DNA of 64,000 bases, taken from the NCBI GenBank assembly GCA_963205315.1, contig CAUJIO010000009.1, positions 41,715 to 105,714 of the forward strand, written 5' to 3'. This document shows, piece by piece, positions 1-9,693 of the stretch. Below the pieces are notes generated by a model. It was not told where the DNA came from. It made no database searches and saw only the letters and a list, made by a program, of their open reading frames with translations. How positions within the stretch are numbered: position 1 is the stretch's first letter; every line of letters begins with the position of its first letter. A program made the translations under genes and the position numbers. The stretch comes from Pseudomonadota bacterium (GTDB taxonomy: Bacteria > Pseudomonadota > Alphaproteobacteria > Rhizobiales > Aestuariivirgaceae).

Positions 1-34
1 AAACCTCCAAGCCCATTCCAAGGCACTCGGTCTG

Positions 35-985
35 CTATAATTTCCGCAGGAAGACACTGCGGATAAAATGATCCGCGCCCTTACGCAAAACAAGATCGGC
101 ACGCGGTCGCGTCGGCAAAACATTCTCGCGTAGATTCACAAGATTGATCGTGTCCCAAATGCGCGTCGCGGTCTCGCACGCTTCCCTGTCTGTCAGGGTT
201 GAATAGCGATGAAAGTAGGATTTTGGATTGCGGAAGGCGCCATCGCGCAGCGCCAGAAAGCGTTCGATGTACCAGGTGTGAAGGTCGCTGACATCGGCAT
301 CGATATAGATCGAGAAATCAAAGAAATCGGATGTATTCGGAATACCACGTCCATCGCGGGGCGGGCGGCCCGTCTGTAGCACATTCAATCCTTCGACAAT
401 CAGAATATCGGGTTGATCAACGACGACGCGATCATCCTTCAGCACGTCATAGGTGAGATGCGAATAAAGCGGAGCGGTGACATTTCGCTTGCCCGCCTTG
501 ATGTCGGAGAGAAACCGAAGGATCGCTGGCAAGTCATAGCTTTCCGGAAAGCCCTTGCGAGTCATCAAACCTTCGCGTTCCAGAATGGCGTTCGGCATGA
601 GGAAGCCATCGGTCGTCACAAGATCGACCTTCGGATGCTTCGGCCACCGTGCAAGCAAACGCTGAAGGATACGCGCCGTCGTACTTTTTCCCACCGCCAC
701 GCTGCCGGCCATGCCGATCACGTAGGGAACCTTGCGTTCACTCAAATGCAGAAAATTATTGGTGGCGCGGAACAGGCCCTGCGTAGCAGCCACATAAAGA
801 TTGAGGAGCCGCGACAGAGGCAGATAGATCGTCTCAACCTCATGCAAGTCAATCCGGTCATTCAGACCCCGCAATTCATCAAGATCGGCCTGGGTCAACG
901 TCATCGGCGTATCGGCACGCAGCGCGGACCATTCCTCACGCGAGAAACGGCGAAATGGGGAAACTTCCTTGACCAATTCTTCCAT
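35..985 (-). CDS. coaA: type I pantothenate kinase
   Basis: Phosphorylates pantothenate with ATP in the cytosol, the first step from pantothenate to coenzyme A. The 316-residue length fits the CoaA family. A Walker A loop GSVAVGKS lies near residue 95 and is followed by a TTDGF segment typical of the family. I chose ATG at 985 because AAGGA sits six bases before it. The in-frame TTG at 991 would overlap the hisE stop as TTGA, but it has AAGGA directly against it. It is the last gene of the histidine run, two bases after hisE, so it is probably co-transcribed with it. Nothing in the sequence links its function to histidine. Confidence 0.93.
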   Translation of the reverse strand: MEELVKEVSPFRRFSREEWSALRADTPMTLTQADLDELRGLNDRIDLHEVETIYLPLSRLLNLYVAATQGLFRATNNFLHLSERKVPYVIGMAGSVAVGKSTTARILQRLLARWPKHPKVDLVTTDGFLMPNAILEREGLMTRKGFPESYDLPAILRFLSDIKAGKRNVTAPLYSHLTYDVLKDDRVVVDQPDILIVEGLNVLQTGRPPRDGRGIPNTSDFFDFSIYIDADVSDLHTWYIERFLALRDGAFRNPKSYFHRYSTLTDREACETATRIWDTINLVNLRENVLPTRPRADLVLRKGADHFIRSVFLRKL

Positions 986-987
986 TG

Positions 988-1320
988 TCAATCCTTCGGG
1001 CGGGACGCCTTTTCGGCAATGCCGCTCACGCCCTGACGGCGCGAAAGTTCGGCCATAACTTCTGCGAGGTTGACACCAGTCGCTTCCAGCAAGACCAAAA
1101 GGTGGTAGAGCAGGTCAGCAGATTCCGAAACTATGAATTTCCTGTCGCCCTCGACTGCTGCCAACGCTGTTTCTACGGCCTCCTCGCCAAGCTTCTTGGC
1201 GCATCGGGAAACCCCCTGTGACAGCAGCTTGGCTGTGTAGGACTGATCCGGAGGCGCGCCCCTCCGATTTGCGATCTCGTTTGCGAGGTTTGCCAGAACA
1301 TCAAGTCTGTAGTCGGTCAT
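988..1320 (-). CDS. hisE: phosphoribosyl-ATP pyrophosphatase
   Basis: Hydrolyses phosphoribosyl-ATP to phosphoribosyl-AMP, the second step of histidine synthesis. At 110 residues it is a stand-alone HisE of usual size, not the HisIE fusion. The helical MazG-like signature is visible: [11 protein letters not shown] near residue 45 and SADLLYHLL near residue 67, which supply the metal-binding acidic residues. ATG at 1320. It follows hisF by 18 bases and precedes coaA. hisI, hisG and hisD are not in the window. Confidence 0.93.
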   Translation of the reverse strand: MTDYRLDVLANLANEIANRRGAPPDQSYTAKLLSQGVSRCAKKLGEEAVETALAAVEGDRKFIVSESADLLYHLLVLLEATGVNLAEVMAELSRRQGVSGIAEKASRPKD

Positions 1321-1338
1321 TCAATGCACATCCCTGTC

Positions 1339-2100
1339 CTAACGCAACCGCATCGGTATGCCATTGGCCGAAAGGTGTTGCTTGGCTTCAGCGATGGAAT
1401 AGGTGCCAAAGTGAAAAATCGAGGCAGCAAGAACTGCAGCGGCGTGGCCATTCCTGATACCATCGACCAGATGATCAAGCGTCCCGACACCACCTGATGC
1501 GATGACAGGGACTGAGACCGCATCGGCGACTGCGCGTGTCAGTTCGATATCGAATCCCTTGCCGGTTCCGTCTCGATCCATCGAGGTGAGCAAGAGCTCA
1601 CCGGCACCCAGCGATACGACCTCCTTTGCAAACGCAATGGCATCTATCCCTGTCGGCTTGCGGCCGCCATGCGTGAAGATTTCCCATTTCCCTTCGGCCG
1701 TCGCCTTGGCATCAATCGCCACGACAACACATTGCGCCCCAAATTTTTCTGCAGCCTGACGTACGAAGTCACGGTTGGCAACGGCGGCGGAATTGATCGA
1801 GACCTTATCTGCACCCGCCAGCAAGAGCTTGCGAATATCTTCCAACGCGCGAACACCACCGCCAACTGTCAGCGGCATGAAACACGCCTCAGCGGTTCGC
1901 GAAACGACATCGAAGATGATTCCGCGGTTTTCGTGCGTGGCAGTGATGTCAAGGAAACACAATTCGTCCGCGCCGGCTGCGTCATACGCCTTGGCGATCT
2001 CAACGGGATCTCCCGCATCGCGCAGGTCAACGAAGTTCACGCCCTTGACGACGCGGCCGTCTTTTACGTCAAGGCAGGGAATGAGGCGTGCTTTCAGCAT
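1339..2100 (-). CDS. hisF: imidazole glycerol phosphate synthase, cyclase subunit
   Basis: Cyclase half of IGP synthase. It uses ammonia delivered by HisH to convert PRFAR to imidazole glycerol phosphate and AICAR. The protein is a (beta/alpha)8 barrel of 253 residues. The start [15 protein letters not shown] carries the first catalytic Asp, and VVVAIDAK near residue 130 carries the second. I chose ATG at 2100, giving a TGATG overlap with the hisA stop and the standard N-terminus; a GTG one codon earlier is possible. The AICAR released feeds purine synthesis, where PurH (24112-25692) uses it. Confidence 0.95.
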   Translation of the reverse strand: MLKARLIPCLDVKDGRVVKGVNFVDLRDAGDPVEIAKAYDAAGADELCFLDITATHENRGIIFDVVSRTAEACFMPLTVGGGVRALEDIRKLLLAGADKVSINSAAVANRDFVRQAAEKFGAQCVVVAIDAKATAEGKWEIFTHGGRKPTGIDAIAFAKEVVSLGAGELLLTSMDRDGTGKGFDIELTRAVADAVSVPVIASGGVGTLDHLVDGIRNGHAAAVLAASIFHFGTYSIAEAKQHLSANGIPMRLR

Positions 2101-2831
2101 CACGCCATTTCCCTGATGAGGCGCAGGGCCTCAGTCACGTCAATCCGTCCGTCATAGATGGCCCGGCCAGAAATGGCACCTTCAAGAATTCTGCAATCGG
2201 GCTCGAGCAAGCGGTGGATGTCATTCATGGACGCCAAGCCGCCTGAGGCGATGACCGGAATGCGGACCGCATTGGCGAGTGCGAGAGTCGACTCGATATT
2301 CAATCCTTTCAGCACTCCGTCCCGGTCGATATCAGTGAAAACGATCGCGGCGACGCCGGCATCAGCAAAACGCGCCGCCAGCTCGACGGCGGTCAGACTC
2401 GACGTTTCGGCCCAGCCCTCGACGGCGACATGCCCGTTTCTGGCATCAATACCAACCACGATGCGGCCCGGAAATTTCTGGCAGGCTTCGCGGACGAGTG
2501 CGGGGTTACGCAGGGCCACGGTTCCGAGGATGACGCGCTCGATACCTTTGTCCAGCCAGGTCTCGATTTGAGCGAGAGACCGTATGCCGCCGCCCAGTTG
2601 AATTGGAATGTCCACCGCATTCAGAATCGAGTCGACAGCGGCTTCGTTCACCGGCTTGCCTTCGAAGGCGCCGTTGAGATCGACGAGATGCAGCCACTCA
2701 AATCCCTGTGATACAAACCGTGCAGCCTGGTTGGCGGGATTGTCATTGAAGACAGTCGCCTGATCCATGTCGCCGAGCTTGAGGCGAACGCACTGGCCGT
2801 CCTTCAAGTCGATAGCCGGAAACAGGATCAT
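2100..2831 (-). CDS. hisA: ProFAR isomerase
   Basis: Isomerises ProFAR to PRFAR, the step before IGP synthase. The 243-residue barrel starts [12 protein letters not shown], with the catalytic Asp at residue 8. The second half carries FTDIDRDG, the expected partner motif. ATG at 2831 gives an ATGA overlap with the hisH stop. The in-frame GTG nine bases upstream would add only three residues and is unlikely. It is tightly coupled to hisH and hisF, as expected for subunits and neighbours of one pathway. Confidence 0.95.
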   Translation of the reverse strand: MILFPAIDLKDGQCVRLKLGDMDQATVFNDNPANQAARFVSQGFEWLHLVDLNGAFEGKPVNEAAVDSILNAVDIPIQLGGGIRSLAQIETWLDKGIERVILGTVALRNPALVREACQKFPGRIVVGIDARNGHVAVEGWAETSSLTAVELAARFADAGVAAIVFTDIDRDGVLKGLNIESTLALANAVRIPVIASGGLASMNDIHRLLEPDCRILEGAISGRAIYDGRIDVTEALRLIREMA

Positions 2832-3478
2832 GGCCGCCACCTCAGAAAATTGGCGATCAGCGACAGGCCAAGGGTCTGACTCTTCTCGGGATGAAATTGG
2901 GTTCCAATCATGTTGTCACGCCCGACAGCCGCCGTCACCGTCCCACCATGGTCTGTAGTTGCGACGACGTGGTCTGGATCGCGCGGCTTCAGATGATAGG
3001 AATGCACGAAATAGGCGTGAAGGCCCTGAGGACCCAGCGGGATGCCCTCAAACACGGCATGTGGCCGCTTGAGCTCCAGCGTATTCCAGCCCATGTGGGG
3101 AATCTTGAATTCGGGCCCTTGGGGCGCGATCAATTCAACCGTGCCCGGGATCCAGCCGAGGCCCTGCGTCACATCATGCTCAAGGCCCTCGCTTGCCATC
3201 AGCTGCATGCCGACGCAAATGCCGAGAAAGGGCTTGGCCCCGCGGATGACTTCGTCTTCCAGCGTTTCCCACATGCCGGGCAAGGCCTTCAGCCCGTTGC
3301 GGCAATCCTTGAACGCGCCGACGCCTGGAAGCACGATGCGCTCCGCAGCCCGGACTTTGGCGGGATCGGATGTGACAACAACCGGCATTGAAATGCCACT
3401 GTCCCGCGCCGACCGCTCAAAGGCCTTTGCCGCCGAATGCAGATTGCCAGACCCATAATCGATAATGACAACACTCAT
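2828..3478 (-). CDS. hisH: imidazole glycerol phosphate synthase, glutaminase subunit
   Basis: Class I glutamine amidotransferase that hydrolyses glutamine and channels ammonia to HisF. The protein is 216 residues from ATG 3478 and starts [12 protein letters not shown]. The catalytic triad is visible: Cys88 in GICVGMQL, then His196 and Glu198 in QFHPEKS. The open frame continues 44 codons upstream, but that part has no family character and would cover the preceding gene. It starts seven bases after the DUF2628 gene. Confidence 0.95.
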   Translation of the reverse strand: MSVVIIDYGSGNLHSAAKAFERSARDSGISMPVVVTSDPAKVRAAERIVLPGVGAFKDCRNGLKALPGMWETLEDEVIRGAKPFLGICVGMQLMASEGLEHDVTQGLGWIPGTVELIAPQGPEFKIPHMGWNTLELKRPHAVFEGIPLGPQGLHAYFVHSYHLKPRDPDHVVATTDHGGTVTAAVGRDNMIGTQFHPEKSQTLGLSLIANFLRWRP

Positions 3479-3485
3479 GTCGGGT

Positions 3486-3932
3486 TCACACGTTTCCGAA
3501 AAGACCAAGCGTATCGTGGGCAGCGGGGGCGCGAATTGGCGCCACTGCTGTCGACATGCCCATCCGTGACGGCTGGCGCCCCATGAAATAGCTGAGTTCC
3601 GCGGCCTCACGGCTGGAAGCTTCGATCAGCCCAGCCGTATGATAGCCAGCCTTTTCCAGAGACCGGATATAGAGCCCCCGCGCTTCAAAGCCAAAGATCA
3701 GCCCGATCGCGATCTCCAGCACGCTGCCCAAGGTCGAATTGATGCCCAGAACATTTACCAACAGGGCGGTTGCTACAAACAGGGCAAAGAGAATGGCGGA
3801 AATGACCCACATGCGATGCCACAGCGCCCAGAATACCGTAAAGATCAGGGCGCTGGCCGAAAAGCCATCCCTGACGACGACAAGGCGGTCGGACTTGTGG
3901 TCGGGTGCTTCCAGAATGGTGAAAAGTGCCAT
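3486..3932 (-). CDS. DUF2628 family membrane protein
   Basis: A 148-residue protein of unknown function. It has a short soluble start ([10 protein letters not shown]), two or three hydrophobic stretches between about residues 25 and 80, and a polar C-terminus. A DUF2628 protein between hisB and hisH is a recurrent arrangement in Hyphomicrobiales, as I recall. ATG at 3932 overlaps the hisB stop as TGATG, so it is translationally coupled to histidine genes. No catalytic motif is visible, and its position is the only hint of a role. Confidence 0.8.
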   Translation of the reverse strand: MALFTILEAPDHKSDRLVVVRDGFSASALIFTVFWALWHRMWVISAILFALFVATALLVNVLGINSTLGSVLEIAIGLIFGFEARGLYIRSLEKAGYHTAGLIEASSREAAELSYFMGRQPSRMGMSTAVAPIRAPAAHDTLGLFGNV

Positions 3933-4534
3933 CAGCCCGCCAGTGAACCCTTGGTGGAGGGAATCCGGTCCTTCTGGCGCGGATCTATCTCGAGTGCTTC
4001 GCGCAGGGTGCGTGCCAGAGCCTTGAAACAGGATTCCGCGATGTGATGATTGTTGTCGGCGTAGAATGTTTCGACATGCAGCGTCACGCCGGCATTCATG
4101 GCGAATGCCTGGAACCATTCACGCACCAGTTCGGTATCGAATTCGCCAATCTTATGCGCCGTGAAGGATACCTTCCATACCAGAAACGGCCGGCCCGAAA
4201 CGTCGATCGCCGCCCGTGTCAGGGTGCCGTCCATCGGCAGATCAAGACTGGCGTAGCGGCGGATACCCTTGCGATCAGCCAGCGCTTTGGCAACAGCCTG
4301 GCCGATGGCGATGCCGGAGTCTTCCGCCGTATGGTGAAAGTCGATGTGCAAGTCGCCTTTCGCCTTCAGCGTGATGTCGATCAGTGAATGACGCGACAAC
4401 TGCTCCAGCATGTGGTCGAGAAATCCTACGCCGGTCTTAATGTCATAGGCACCCGTGCCGTCGAGATCGATCTCGACAGCAATTTCGGTTTCATTGGTCT
4501 TCCGTTCGAGAGAGGCCTTGCGCATGGGGAGCAT
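3932..4534 (-). CDS. hisB: imidazoleglycerol-phosphate dehydratase
   Basis: Dehydrates imidazole glycerol phosphate to imidazole acetol phosphate. This is the monofunctional bacterial form of about 200 residues, without the N-terminal phosphatase of enterobacterial HisB. Metal-binding motifs of the family are seen: [14 protein letters not shown] in the first half and [13 protein letters not shown] in the second. Two starts are possible, ATG 4534 and ATG 4525 (MRKASLERK, the more usual N-terminus). It is the first gene of the minus-strand his run and is divergent from hslV. Confidence 0.94.
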   Translation of the reverse strand: MLPMRKASLERKTNETEIAVEIDLDGTGAYDIKTGVGFLDHMLEQLSRHSLIDITLKAKGDLHIDFHHTAEDSGIAIGQAVAKALADRKGIRRYASLDLPMDGTLTRAAIDVSGRPFLVWKVSFTAHKIGEFDTELVREWFQAFAMNAGVTLHVETFYADNNHHIAESCFKALARTLREALEIDPRQKDRIPSTKGSLAG

Positions 4535-4590
4535 CCGTCTTCAGCAGATGGGGCCTCTTAGCAGATGCGAAAGGAATTGGCCAAGGGTGG

Positions 4591-4622
4591 CTTTTCTTTC
4601 GGGTTTGCGCGGCCTACATGTG
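4591..4622 (+). promoter_or_regulatory. candidate heat-shock (RpoH) promoter of hslV
   Basis: CTTT at 4591-4594 is followed after 18 bases by CCTACATGTG at 4613-4622. This resembles the alphaproteobacterial sigma-32 pattern, CTTG, 17-18 bases, then CYTATNTNNG, with one mismatch in each half. A start about 4630 would leave a short leader to the hslV ATG at 4647. HslVU is a heat-shock protease in many bacteria, which fits. This is a match by eye, not a scored one. Confidence 0.4.
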
Positions 4623-4646
4623 GACTGATCGTGAAAGGAATAGCTG

Positions 4647-5192
4647 ATGTCAGATCCGTTGACGTGGCACGGAACCACCATTCTCTCGGTGCGCAAGAAC
4701 GGCAAGGTCGTTGTGGTGGGTGATGGTCAGGTCAGCCTCGGGCAAACGATCATCAAGGGCAACGCCCGCAAGGTGCGGCCGCTGGGCAATGGCCAGGTGA
4801 TCGGGGGCTTTGCCGGCGCCACGGCCGACGCCATGACGCTCTTCGAACGGCTGGAAGCCAAGCTCGAACAATATCCGAGCCAGCTCACCAGGGCTTGCGT
4901 CGACATGGCGAAGGATTGGCGCACGGACCGCTATTTGCGAAAGCTCGAGGCCATGATGATCGTCGCCGACCGGTCTGTGACGCTGGTGCTGACGGGAACG
5001 GGTGACGTCCTCGAGCCCGAACGGGGTGTGGTCGCCATTGGATCGGGGGGCAACTACGCGCTGGCCGCCGCGCGGGCACTGGCTGAAACCGACATGGACG
5101 CGGAGACCATTGCCCGAAAGGCAATGGCGATTGCAGCAGACATCTGTGTTTACACCAACAACACTCTGACGCTCGAAAGCCTCACCGCGTGA
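4647..5192 (+). CDS. hslV: HslV peptidase subunit of the HslVU protease
   Basis: Proteolytic core of the ATP-dependent HslVU (ClpQY) complex in the cytosol. The 181-residue protein has the N-terminal sequence [23 protein letters not shown]. Processing before the first Thr of GTT (residue 10) would expose the catalytic threonine. A conserved [14 protein letters not shown] segment lies in the C-terminal half. AAAGGA precedes ATG 4647. A heat-shock-like promoter lies just upstream. Its partner hslU is one gene downstream, separated by a membrane protein. Confidence 0.96.
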   Translation: MSDPLTWHGTTILSVRKNGKVVVVGDGQVSLGQTIIKGNARKVRPLGNGQVIGGFAGATADAMTLFERLEAKLEQYPSQLTRACVDMAKDWRTDRYLRKLEAMMIVADRSVTLVLTGTGDVLEPERGVVAIGSGGNYALAAARALAETDMDAETIARKAMAIAADICVYTNNTLTLESLTA

Positions 5193-6253
5193 CCAGCGCA
5201 TACTCCAGCGCCGGCCTTGCGGCGGTGCGCCTTCAGGCCGCCGTGACGGCCGGCGTGATCGATGCACAGACCGCTGAGAAATTACTGCCGTATCTTACTG
5301 CGAACGATGTTGCAGGCCAAACCTCTGTCAGCGCGGACGAAGAGCAGCTCCGCCTGATCACCGGCTTCAACGATATCTTTGTCACCATTGGGCTGGTGCT
5401 GTTTCTCGGCGCGCTGTGTTATCTGTTGGCGGAATTTGGACTCGCCCTCGCCACTGTAACGGCCGCCGTCGCCTGCTGGCTGCTTGCTGAATTTTTTACA
5501 CGCCGCAAGCGCATGGCGCTGCCGAGCATTGTCTTGTTGCTGGCATTCACCGGCATGGTATTGACGGCGGCGGCTTCGCTTTTTGCCAAAACATCTCAGG
5601 TCAATTTCATTGACGCTGTCGCCGATAATGGGCCAGCCCTGTCGCTGGCAGCTCTTGTGGCGGCAGCTGCGGCTGCGGTTCATTGGCTGAGGTTCAAGGT
5701 GCCGATCACCGTGGCTGCCGGCTGCGCAGCGCTGATCATCATGATCCTGACCGCCTTGAGTTCACTCTCGCCCGACCTGATCTCAACTCATCCGGCACCG
5801 GTCTTTCTTCCGCTCGGCCTCCTGACTTTCGCCGCTGCGATGTGGTTTGACACAACAGACCGTCTTCGCAAGACGCGTCGAACCGACATTGCCTTCTGGC
5901 TGCATCTTCTTGCCGCGCCACTCATTGTTCACCCCGTCATTCGCAGCCTGGGCGTCACCAGTGGGTCTGAACCCGTGGATGCGCTGGTCATCATTGCGCT
6001 GTTTCTTGTGCTCTGCCTCGTGGCACTGGTGGTCGACAGGCGGGCGCTTCTTGTGTCGTCTCTCGGTTATCTTGCTTACGCAGCCTACTCATTGCTGGCC
6101 GCCACGCAATGGTCCGCCGCAGCATCGGCGATTGCGGTCCTGACAGTCGGCGCCCTCGTGCTTATGCTTTCGGCCGCCTGGCGGCCGCTGCGCAAATTTG
6201 CAATAGGCATTATGCCTGCGGCTGTGCGCTTGAAGGTGCCTGAAGCTGCGTAA
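5189..6253 (+). CDS. multi-pass membrane protein between hslV and hslU
   Basis: A 354-residue protein starting with GTG that overlaps the hslV stop (GTGA), so it is translationally coupled to hslV. The first 60 residues are soluble and contain [15 protein letters not shown]. The rest is about nine or ten hydrophobic helices separated by short loops with Arg/Lys. The layout (a short soluble head, then many helices) resembles DUF2157-type proteins, but I cannot assign a family with confidence. No catalytic motif is seen. In related genomes the gene at this position is often an acetyltransferase, so this insert is unusual. Confidence 0.75.
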   Translation: MTSAYSSAGLAAVRLQAAVTAGVIDAQTAEKLLPYLTANDVAGQTSVSADEEQLRLITGFNDIFVTIGLVLFLGALCYLLAEFGLALATVTAAVACWLLAEFFTRRKRMALPSIVLLLAFTGMVLTAAASLFAKTSQVNFIDAVADNGPALSLAALVAAAAAAVHWLRFKVPITVAAGCAALIIMILTALSSLSPDLISTHPAPVFLPLGLLTFAAAMWFDTTDRLRKTRRTDIAFWLHLLAAPLIVHPVIRSLGVTSGSEPVDALVIIALFLVLCLVALVVDRRALLVSSLGYLAYAAYSLLAATQWSAAASAIAVLTVGALVLMLSAAWRPLRKFAIGIMPAAVRLKVPEAA

Positions 6254-6295
6254 TATAAACTGTTCCCTTGTTATTTCTGCAATACGAGCAATGCC

Positions 6296-7600
6296 ATGAC
6301 TGACTTCTCTCCGCGTGAAATCGTCTCCGAGCTTGACCGCCACATCGTCGGGCAATCCGACGCAAAGCGTGCGGTCGCGATTGCGCTGCGCAACCGCTGG
6401 CGGCGGCGGCAGCTTCAGGGTCCGTTGCGCGAGGAAGTGACACCAAAGAATATCCTCATGATTGGCCCAACTGGCGTCGGTAAGACCGAGATCGCCCGGC
6501 GTCTGGCAAAGCTTGCCAATGCGCCGTTCATCAAGGTGGAGGCGACGAAATTCACCGAGGTCGGATATGTCGGCCGCGATGTCGACCAGATCATCCGAGA
6601 CCTGGTCGAATCCGGGATCGTCATGGTCAAGGCCGCGCGGCGCAAGGATGTCGAGGCGCAGGCTCATCTCAATGCCGAACGGCGGGTGCTCGACACACTG
6701 GTCGGCAGCAATGCGGCCGAGTCGACGCGAGAGTCATTCCGCAAGAAGTTGCGCGCCGGCGAGCTCGACGACAAGGAAATCGAAATTCAGGTGAGTGATT
6801 CTGGAGGAGGCGCAAATTTTGACATTCCGGGAATGCCCGGAGGGTCCGCCAGTGTGATCAACCTCTCGGACATGCTTGGCAAGGCTCTGGGAGGACGCAC
6901 CAAGACAAAGCGCATGAGTGTGAAGGCGAGTCATGACGTCCTTTTGGTCGAAGAACAGGATAAGCTTCTCGATCAGGATCAAATCGTGCAGGACGCCATT
7001 TCGGCTGTCGAGAACAGCGGCATTGTGTTCCTCGATGAGATCGACAAGATTTGCGCACGATCGGAGAGGCAGGGGGCTGACGTCAGCCGCGAAGGCGTTC
7101 AACGCGATCTCTTGCCGCTCATTGAGGGCACGACGGTATCGACCAAACATGGTGCGGTCAAAACCGACCACATCCTGTTCATTGCGTCCGGCGCTTTTCA
7201 CATCGCGAAACCGTCAGACCTGCTGCCTGAACTTCAGGGCCGCCTGCCCATTCGCGTCGAATTGAAAGCGCTCGACCGTGCCGATCTGAAGAAAATCCTG
7301 ACAGAGCCCGAAGCCAGCCTGATCAAGCAGTATATTGCGCTTCTTGCTACCGAAGGCGTTGTTCTGTCGTTCACCGACGACGGGCTGGAATCCATCGCCG
7401 GTATTGCGGCCGACACAAATGCGAGTGTCGAGAATATCGGTGCGCGCCGACTGCAAACGGTGATGGAACGTCTTTTGGATGAGATCAGTTTTGCCGCACC
7501 CGACCGTTCCGGAGATTCGATCGTCGTCGATGCGGCCTATGTCGAGAAACATGTCGGCAATCTCGCGCGGAACGCCGACCTGTCCAAGTTCATCCTCTAG
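6296..7600 (+). CDS. hslU: HslU ATPase/unfoldase subunit of the HslVU protease
   Basis: AAA+ unfoldase that feeds substrates to HslV. The 434-residue length matches the family. The N-terminus [16 protein letters not shown] is typical. Walker A GPTGVGKT is at residues 57-64, and Walker B is in VFLDEIDKI near residue 243. A C-terminal sensor region contains GARRL. The last residues, LSKFIL, match the HslU tail that docks into HslV. The middle (I) domain is present, with a Gly-rich stretch around residues 170-190. Its stop codon lies inside the end of the convergent HTH gene. Confidence 0.97.
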   Translation: MTDFSPREIVSELDRHIVGQSDAKRAVAIALRNRWRRRQLQGPLREEVTPKNILMIGPTGVGKTEIARRLAKLANAPFIKVEATKFTEVGYVGRDVDQIIRDLVESGIVMVKAARRKDVEAQAHLNAERRVLDTLVGSNAAESTRESFRKKLRAGELDDKEIEIQVSDSGGGANFDIPGMPGGSASVINLSDMLGKALGGRTKTKRMSVKASHDVLLVEEQDKLLDQDQIVQDAISAVENSGIVFLDEIDKICARSERQGADVSREGVQRDLLPLIEGTTVSTKHGAVKTDHILFIASGAFHIAKPSDLLPELQGRLPIRVELKALDRADLKKILTEPEASLIKQYIALLATEGVVLSFTDDGLESIAGIAADTNASVENIGARRLQTVMERLLDEISFAAPDRSGDSIVVDAAYVEKHVGNLARNADLSKFIL

Positions 7601-7961
7601 GTTTGGATTTCCTGCGGTCGAGGATCGTCAGGATTTCTTCGAGCACGATGGAGTCGAGCTTGCCGATTTCATCCGCAAGCCGGTTTGAAAGTTCGGTCGC
7701 CTTTGGGGACAGACCAGCTGTATCAATCGTGATGCGCGGGTGAGAGATGCGGGCAAGCCGGACAACTTCCTCGGCCTCGTCCCAGATGATGTTGAAATAG
7801 GCAATGATACGCTGAATCAGGTGCCAGCCAGGGCGCCCACGTTTGCCATGTTCGAGAGCCGACAAATAGGCCGGCGATACGCCGATGGCATCCGCCATGT
7901 CCTTCAAAGTCACACCGCGCTCGGCGCGCAGATTGCGCATGCGGTCACCGAAGGGAGTCAT
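7590..7961 (-). CDS. XRE-family helix-turn-helix regulator
   Basis: A 123-residue DNA-binding protein. The N-terminal helix-turn-helix covers about residues 8-45, with [24 protein letters not shown] as the recognition core. The C-terminal half is acidic and helical, with no recognised sensor domain. ATG 7961 overlaps the smr stop as TGATG, so it belongs to the minus-strand smr-mltA run. Its last 11 bases overlap the end of hslU on the other strand. Targets cannot be read from the sequence. Confidence 0.85.
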   Translation of the reverse strand: MTPFGDRMRNLRAERGVTLKDMADAIGVSPAYLSALEHGKRGRPGWHLIQRIIAYFNIIWDEAEEVVRLARISHPRITIDTAGLSPKATELSNRLADEIGKLDSIVLEEILTILDRRKSKPRG

Positions 7962-8533
7962 CAGGCCTCCCTGATCCGGCGAACCTTGACGTAGAAAGCT
8001 CCGCCGCCGCCATGTTTCGGGTGGGCCGGCTGATAGCCAGACACAACGGCGCGGTAATCTGCATCATGAAACCAGTCCGGCACCAACCGACGAAGGCGGC
8101 CCTGGCGCTCAGGAGAATGAAAATGATCAGACCCATGCAACGTATGTCGCGAGAAGGGCGAATCACCCTTGCCGGTTATGACGAGAACGGTTCTGGCGCC
8201 CATCGATTGGGACTCTCTCAGGAACTGCAGCAGCCTTATGCGCGCCATTTCGATGCCGGTGCCATGCAGATCGAGGCGCCGCTCGATTTCGACATTTCCA
8301 CGCGTCAGGCGTTGCTGTGTACGCCTGTCGAGGCCGGTGATCTGAGGTGGTGATTTGCGGTGAACAGCCGGAGCCGGCAAATGCGGACTGGCCGGGGAGT
8401 GGTGCGATTTTTTGGGTTCCATCAAATTCTTGCCCACCGAAACCGCAGGATGGCGCAACCGTGGGCTGCTCAGCGGTTTGATCGTCTTGGTTGTTTCGAT
8501 CCAGAGATCGAAATCTTCGGGCTTGCGGCTCAT
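7961..8533 (-). CDS. Smr/MutS2 domain protein
   Basis: A 190-residue protein whose C-terminal half is an Smr domain, seen as LDLHGTG near residue 88 and VLVITGKG near residue 117. Smr domains bind or cleave nucleic acids, but the substrate of stand-alone Smr proteins like this is not settled. The first 80 residues are low-complexity, rich in Pro, His and Ser, and probably disordered. ATG 8533 overlaps the mltA stop as ATGA. An smr-mltA-Tim44-like order is common in Hyphomicrobiales. Confidence 0.88.
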   Translation of the reverse strand: MSRKPEDFDLWIETTKTIKPLSSPRLRHPAVSVGKNLMEPKKSHHSPASPHLPAPAVHRKSPPQITGLDRRTQQRLTRGNVEIERRLDLHGTGIEMARIRLLQFLRESQSMGARTVLVITGKGDSPFSRHTLHGSDHFHSPERQGRLRRLVPDWFHDADYRAVVSGYQPAHPKHGGGGAFYVKVRRIREA

Positions 8534-9693
8534 CGCAATAGGCCCAGTCTCGTGGCAACGGTGTTGGGAAGAAGCACCACCATGGTCCCGGGGCTCTTCA
8601 TGCGGCCGGCAACCGCGGCTGCATGTTCACCAAAGCCCCAGTAGACGTCGCCTCTGGCGTATCCCCTGATGGCCGTTCCAGTATCCTGTGCGATGAGCAA
8701 CTGCCTGAGTGGCGCTGAGCTACCCTGATCGCCAGTGGGTGCTTCGGTATCGAGCCATACCGGCGTACCGAACATCCAGATACTGCGATCAACTGCCAGG
8801 CTTCGTTGTGGCGTGAGCTGAACATGCTGAGCGCCCAGAGCCCCAAGTGACGAGTCTTCCAATTCTGTCTCACGAAAGAAGATGAAGGACTCATTCTGCC
8901 ACATCAGCTCTCGCGCTTCTTTTGGATGACTCCTCAACCACTGGCGAATCGCCTGCATCGACATGTCTTCACGGCTGAAGGCGCCGCGTTCCACAAGGAG
9001 CGCGCCGATTCCAGTATAGTCACGGCCAGACTTCGCTGCATAGCTCAGCCGCATCACCGATCCATCCGACAACCTCACCCGGCCGGATCCTTGCACATGA
9101 ATGAAAAAAGCATCAGCCCAATCCTTCAGCCAGACAAGTTCCAGACCGCGATCCGCTAGCCCTCCCTGTTCAATCTCCTTGCGCGAGAGATATGGCAGCG
9201 GCTTGCCGTTGGCCAACTGGCCATAGTCCAGTCCAGTCTCCTGCTTTTGGGTCTTGCTGAAGCTAACAAGATCAGCGGGTTTGCCATAAATCGGAACAGT
9301 GTGACTCCGATCGGCAGTGCGCGAACCCTCAGCCTCAGGTTCATAATAGCCGGTGAACAGTCCGGCCGGCCTCGCGGCATCTATCACTCTGAAGGGGGTG
9401 AACTGCGTTTCGAAAAATGCCCTGGCGTCCTTGACCTGTTGGGCTTGGCTACAGATGCCGTCCCAATCACTCTTCGCGCCACCAAATTCGACAGGCCTGC
9501 CAAATGCCGCACCGTCCTTCAGGATCTCGCGGCAGGATAGGCGAAATGAATGAAGCGCGGCAGCATGATCATCCGCCGCCCACCCTGGAAGTGCCTGAAA
9601 GCTCTGCCGTTGCAAGGTTGTGGCTGCCGCCGTTTGCACGACACTAATCGCCGCAAGAAGGAGAAAACCAGCAAACCGGCACGTCGATATCAA
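8530..9693 (-). CDS. mltA: membrane-bound lytic murein transglycosylase A
   Basis: Cleaves peptidoglycan glycan strands and leaves 1,6-anhydro ends; it acts in the periplasm or at the outer membrane. The 387-residue protein begins with a hydrophobic signal sequence of about 24 residues ending in TAAATT. There is no obvious lipobox Cys. The MltA and 3D domains follow, with DTGTAIRG and GDVYWGFG near residues 335-350, where the catalytic Asp sits. The start is TTG 9693, overlapping the Tim44-like stop as TTGA. I see no closer ATG that would keep the signal sequence. Confidence 0.92.
   Translation of the reverse strand: MISTCRFAGFLLLAAISVVQTAAATTLQRQSFQALPGWAADDHAAALHSFRLSCREILKDGAAFGRPVEFGGAKSDWDGICSQAQQVKDARAFFETQFTPFRVIDAARPAGLFTGYYEPEAEGSRTADRSHTVPIYGKPADLVSFSKTQKQETGLDYGQLANGKPLPYLSRKEIEQGGLADRGLELVWLKDWADAFFIHVQGSGRVRLSDGSVMRLSYAAKSGRDYTGIGALLVERGAFSREDMSMQAIRQWLRSHPKEARELMWQNESFIFFRETELEDSSLGALGAQHVQLTPQRSLAVDRSIWMFGTPVWLDTEAPTGDQGSSAPLRQLLIAQDTGTAIRGYARGDVYWGFGEHAAAVAGRMKSPGTMVVLLPNTVATRLGLLR

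Noticed and set aside
1..34. Coding sequence at the left edge
   Set aside because: Only 34 bases lie before the coaA stop, with no recognisable feature.
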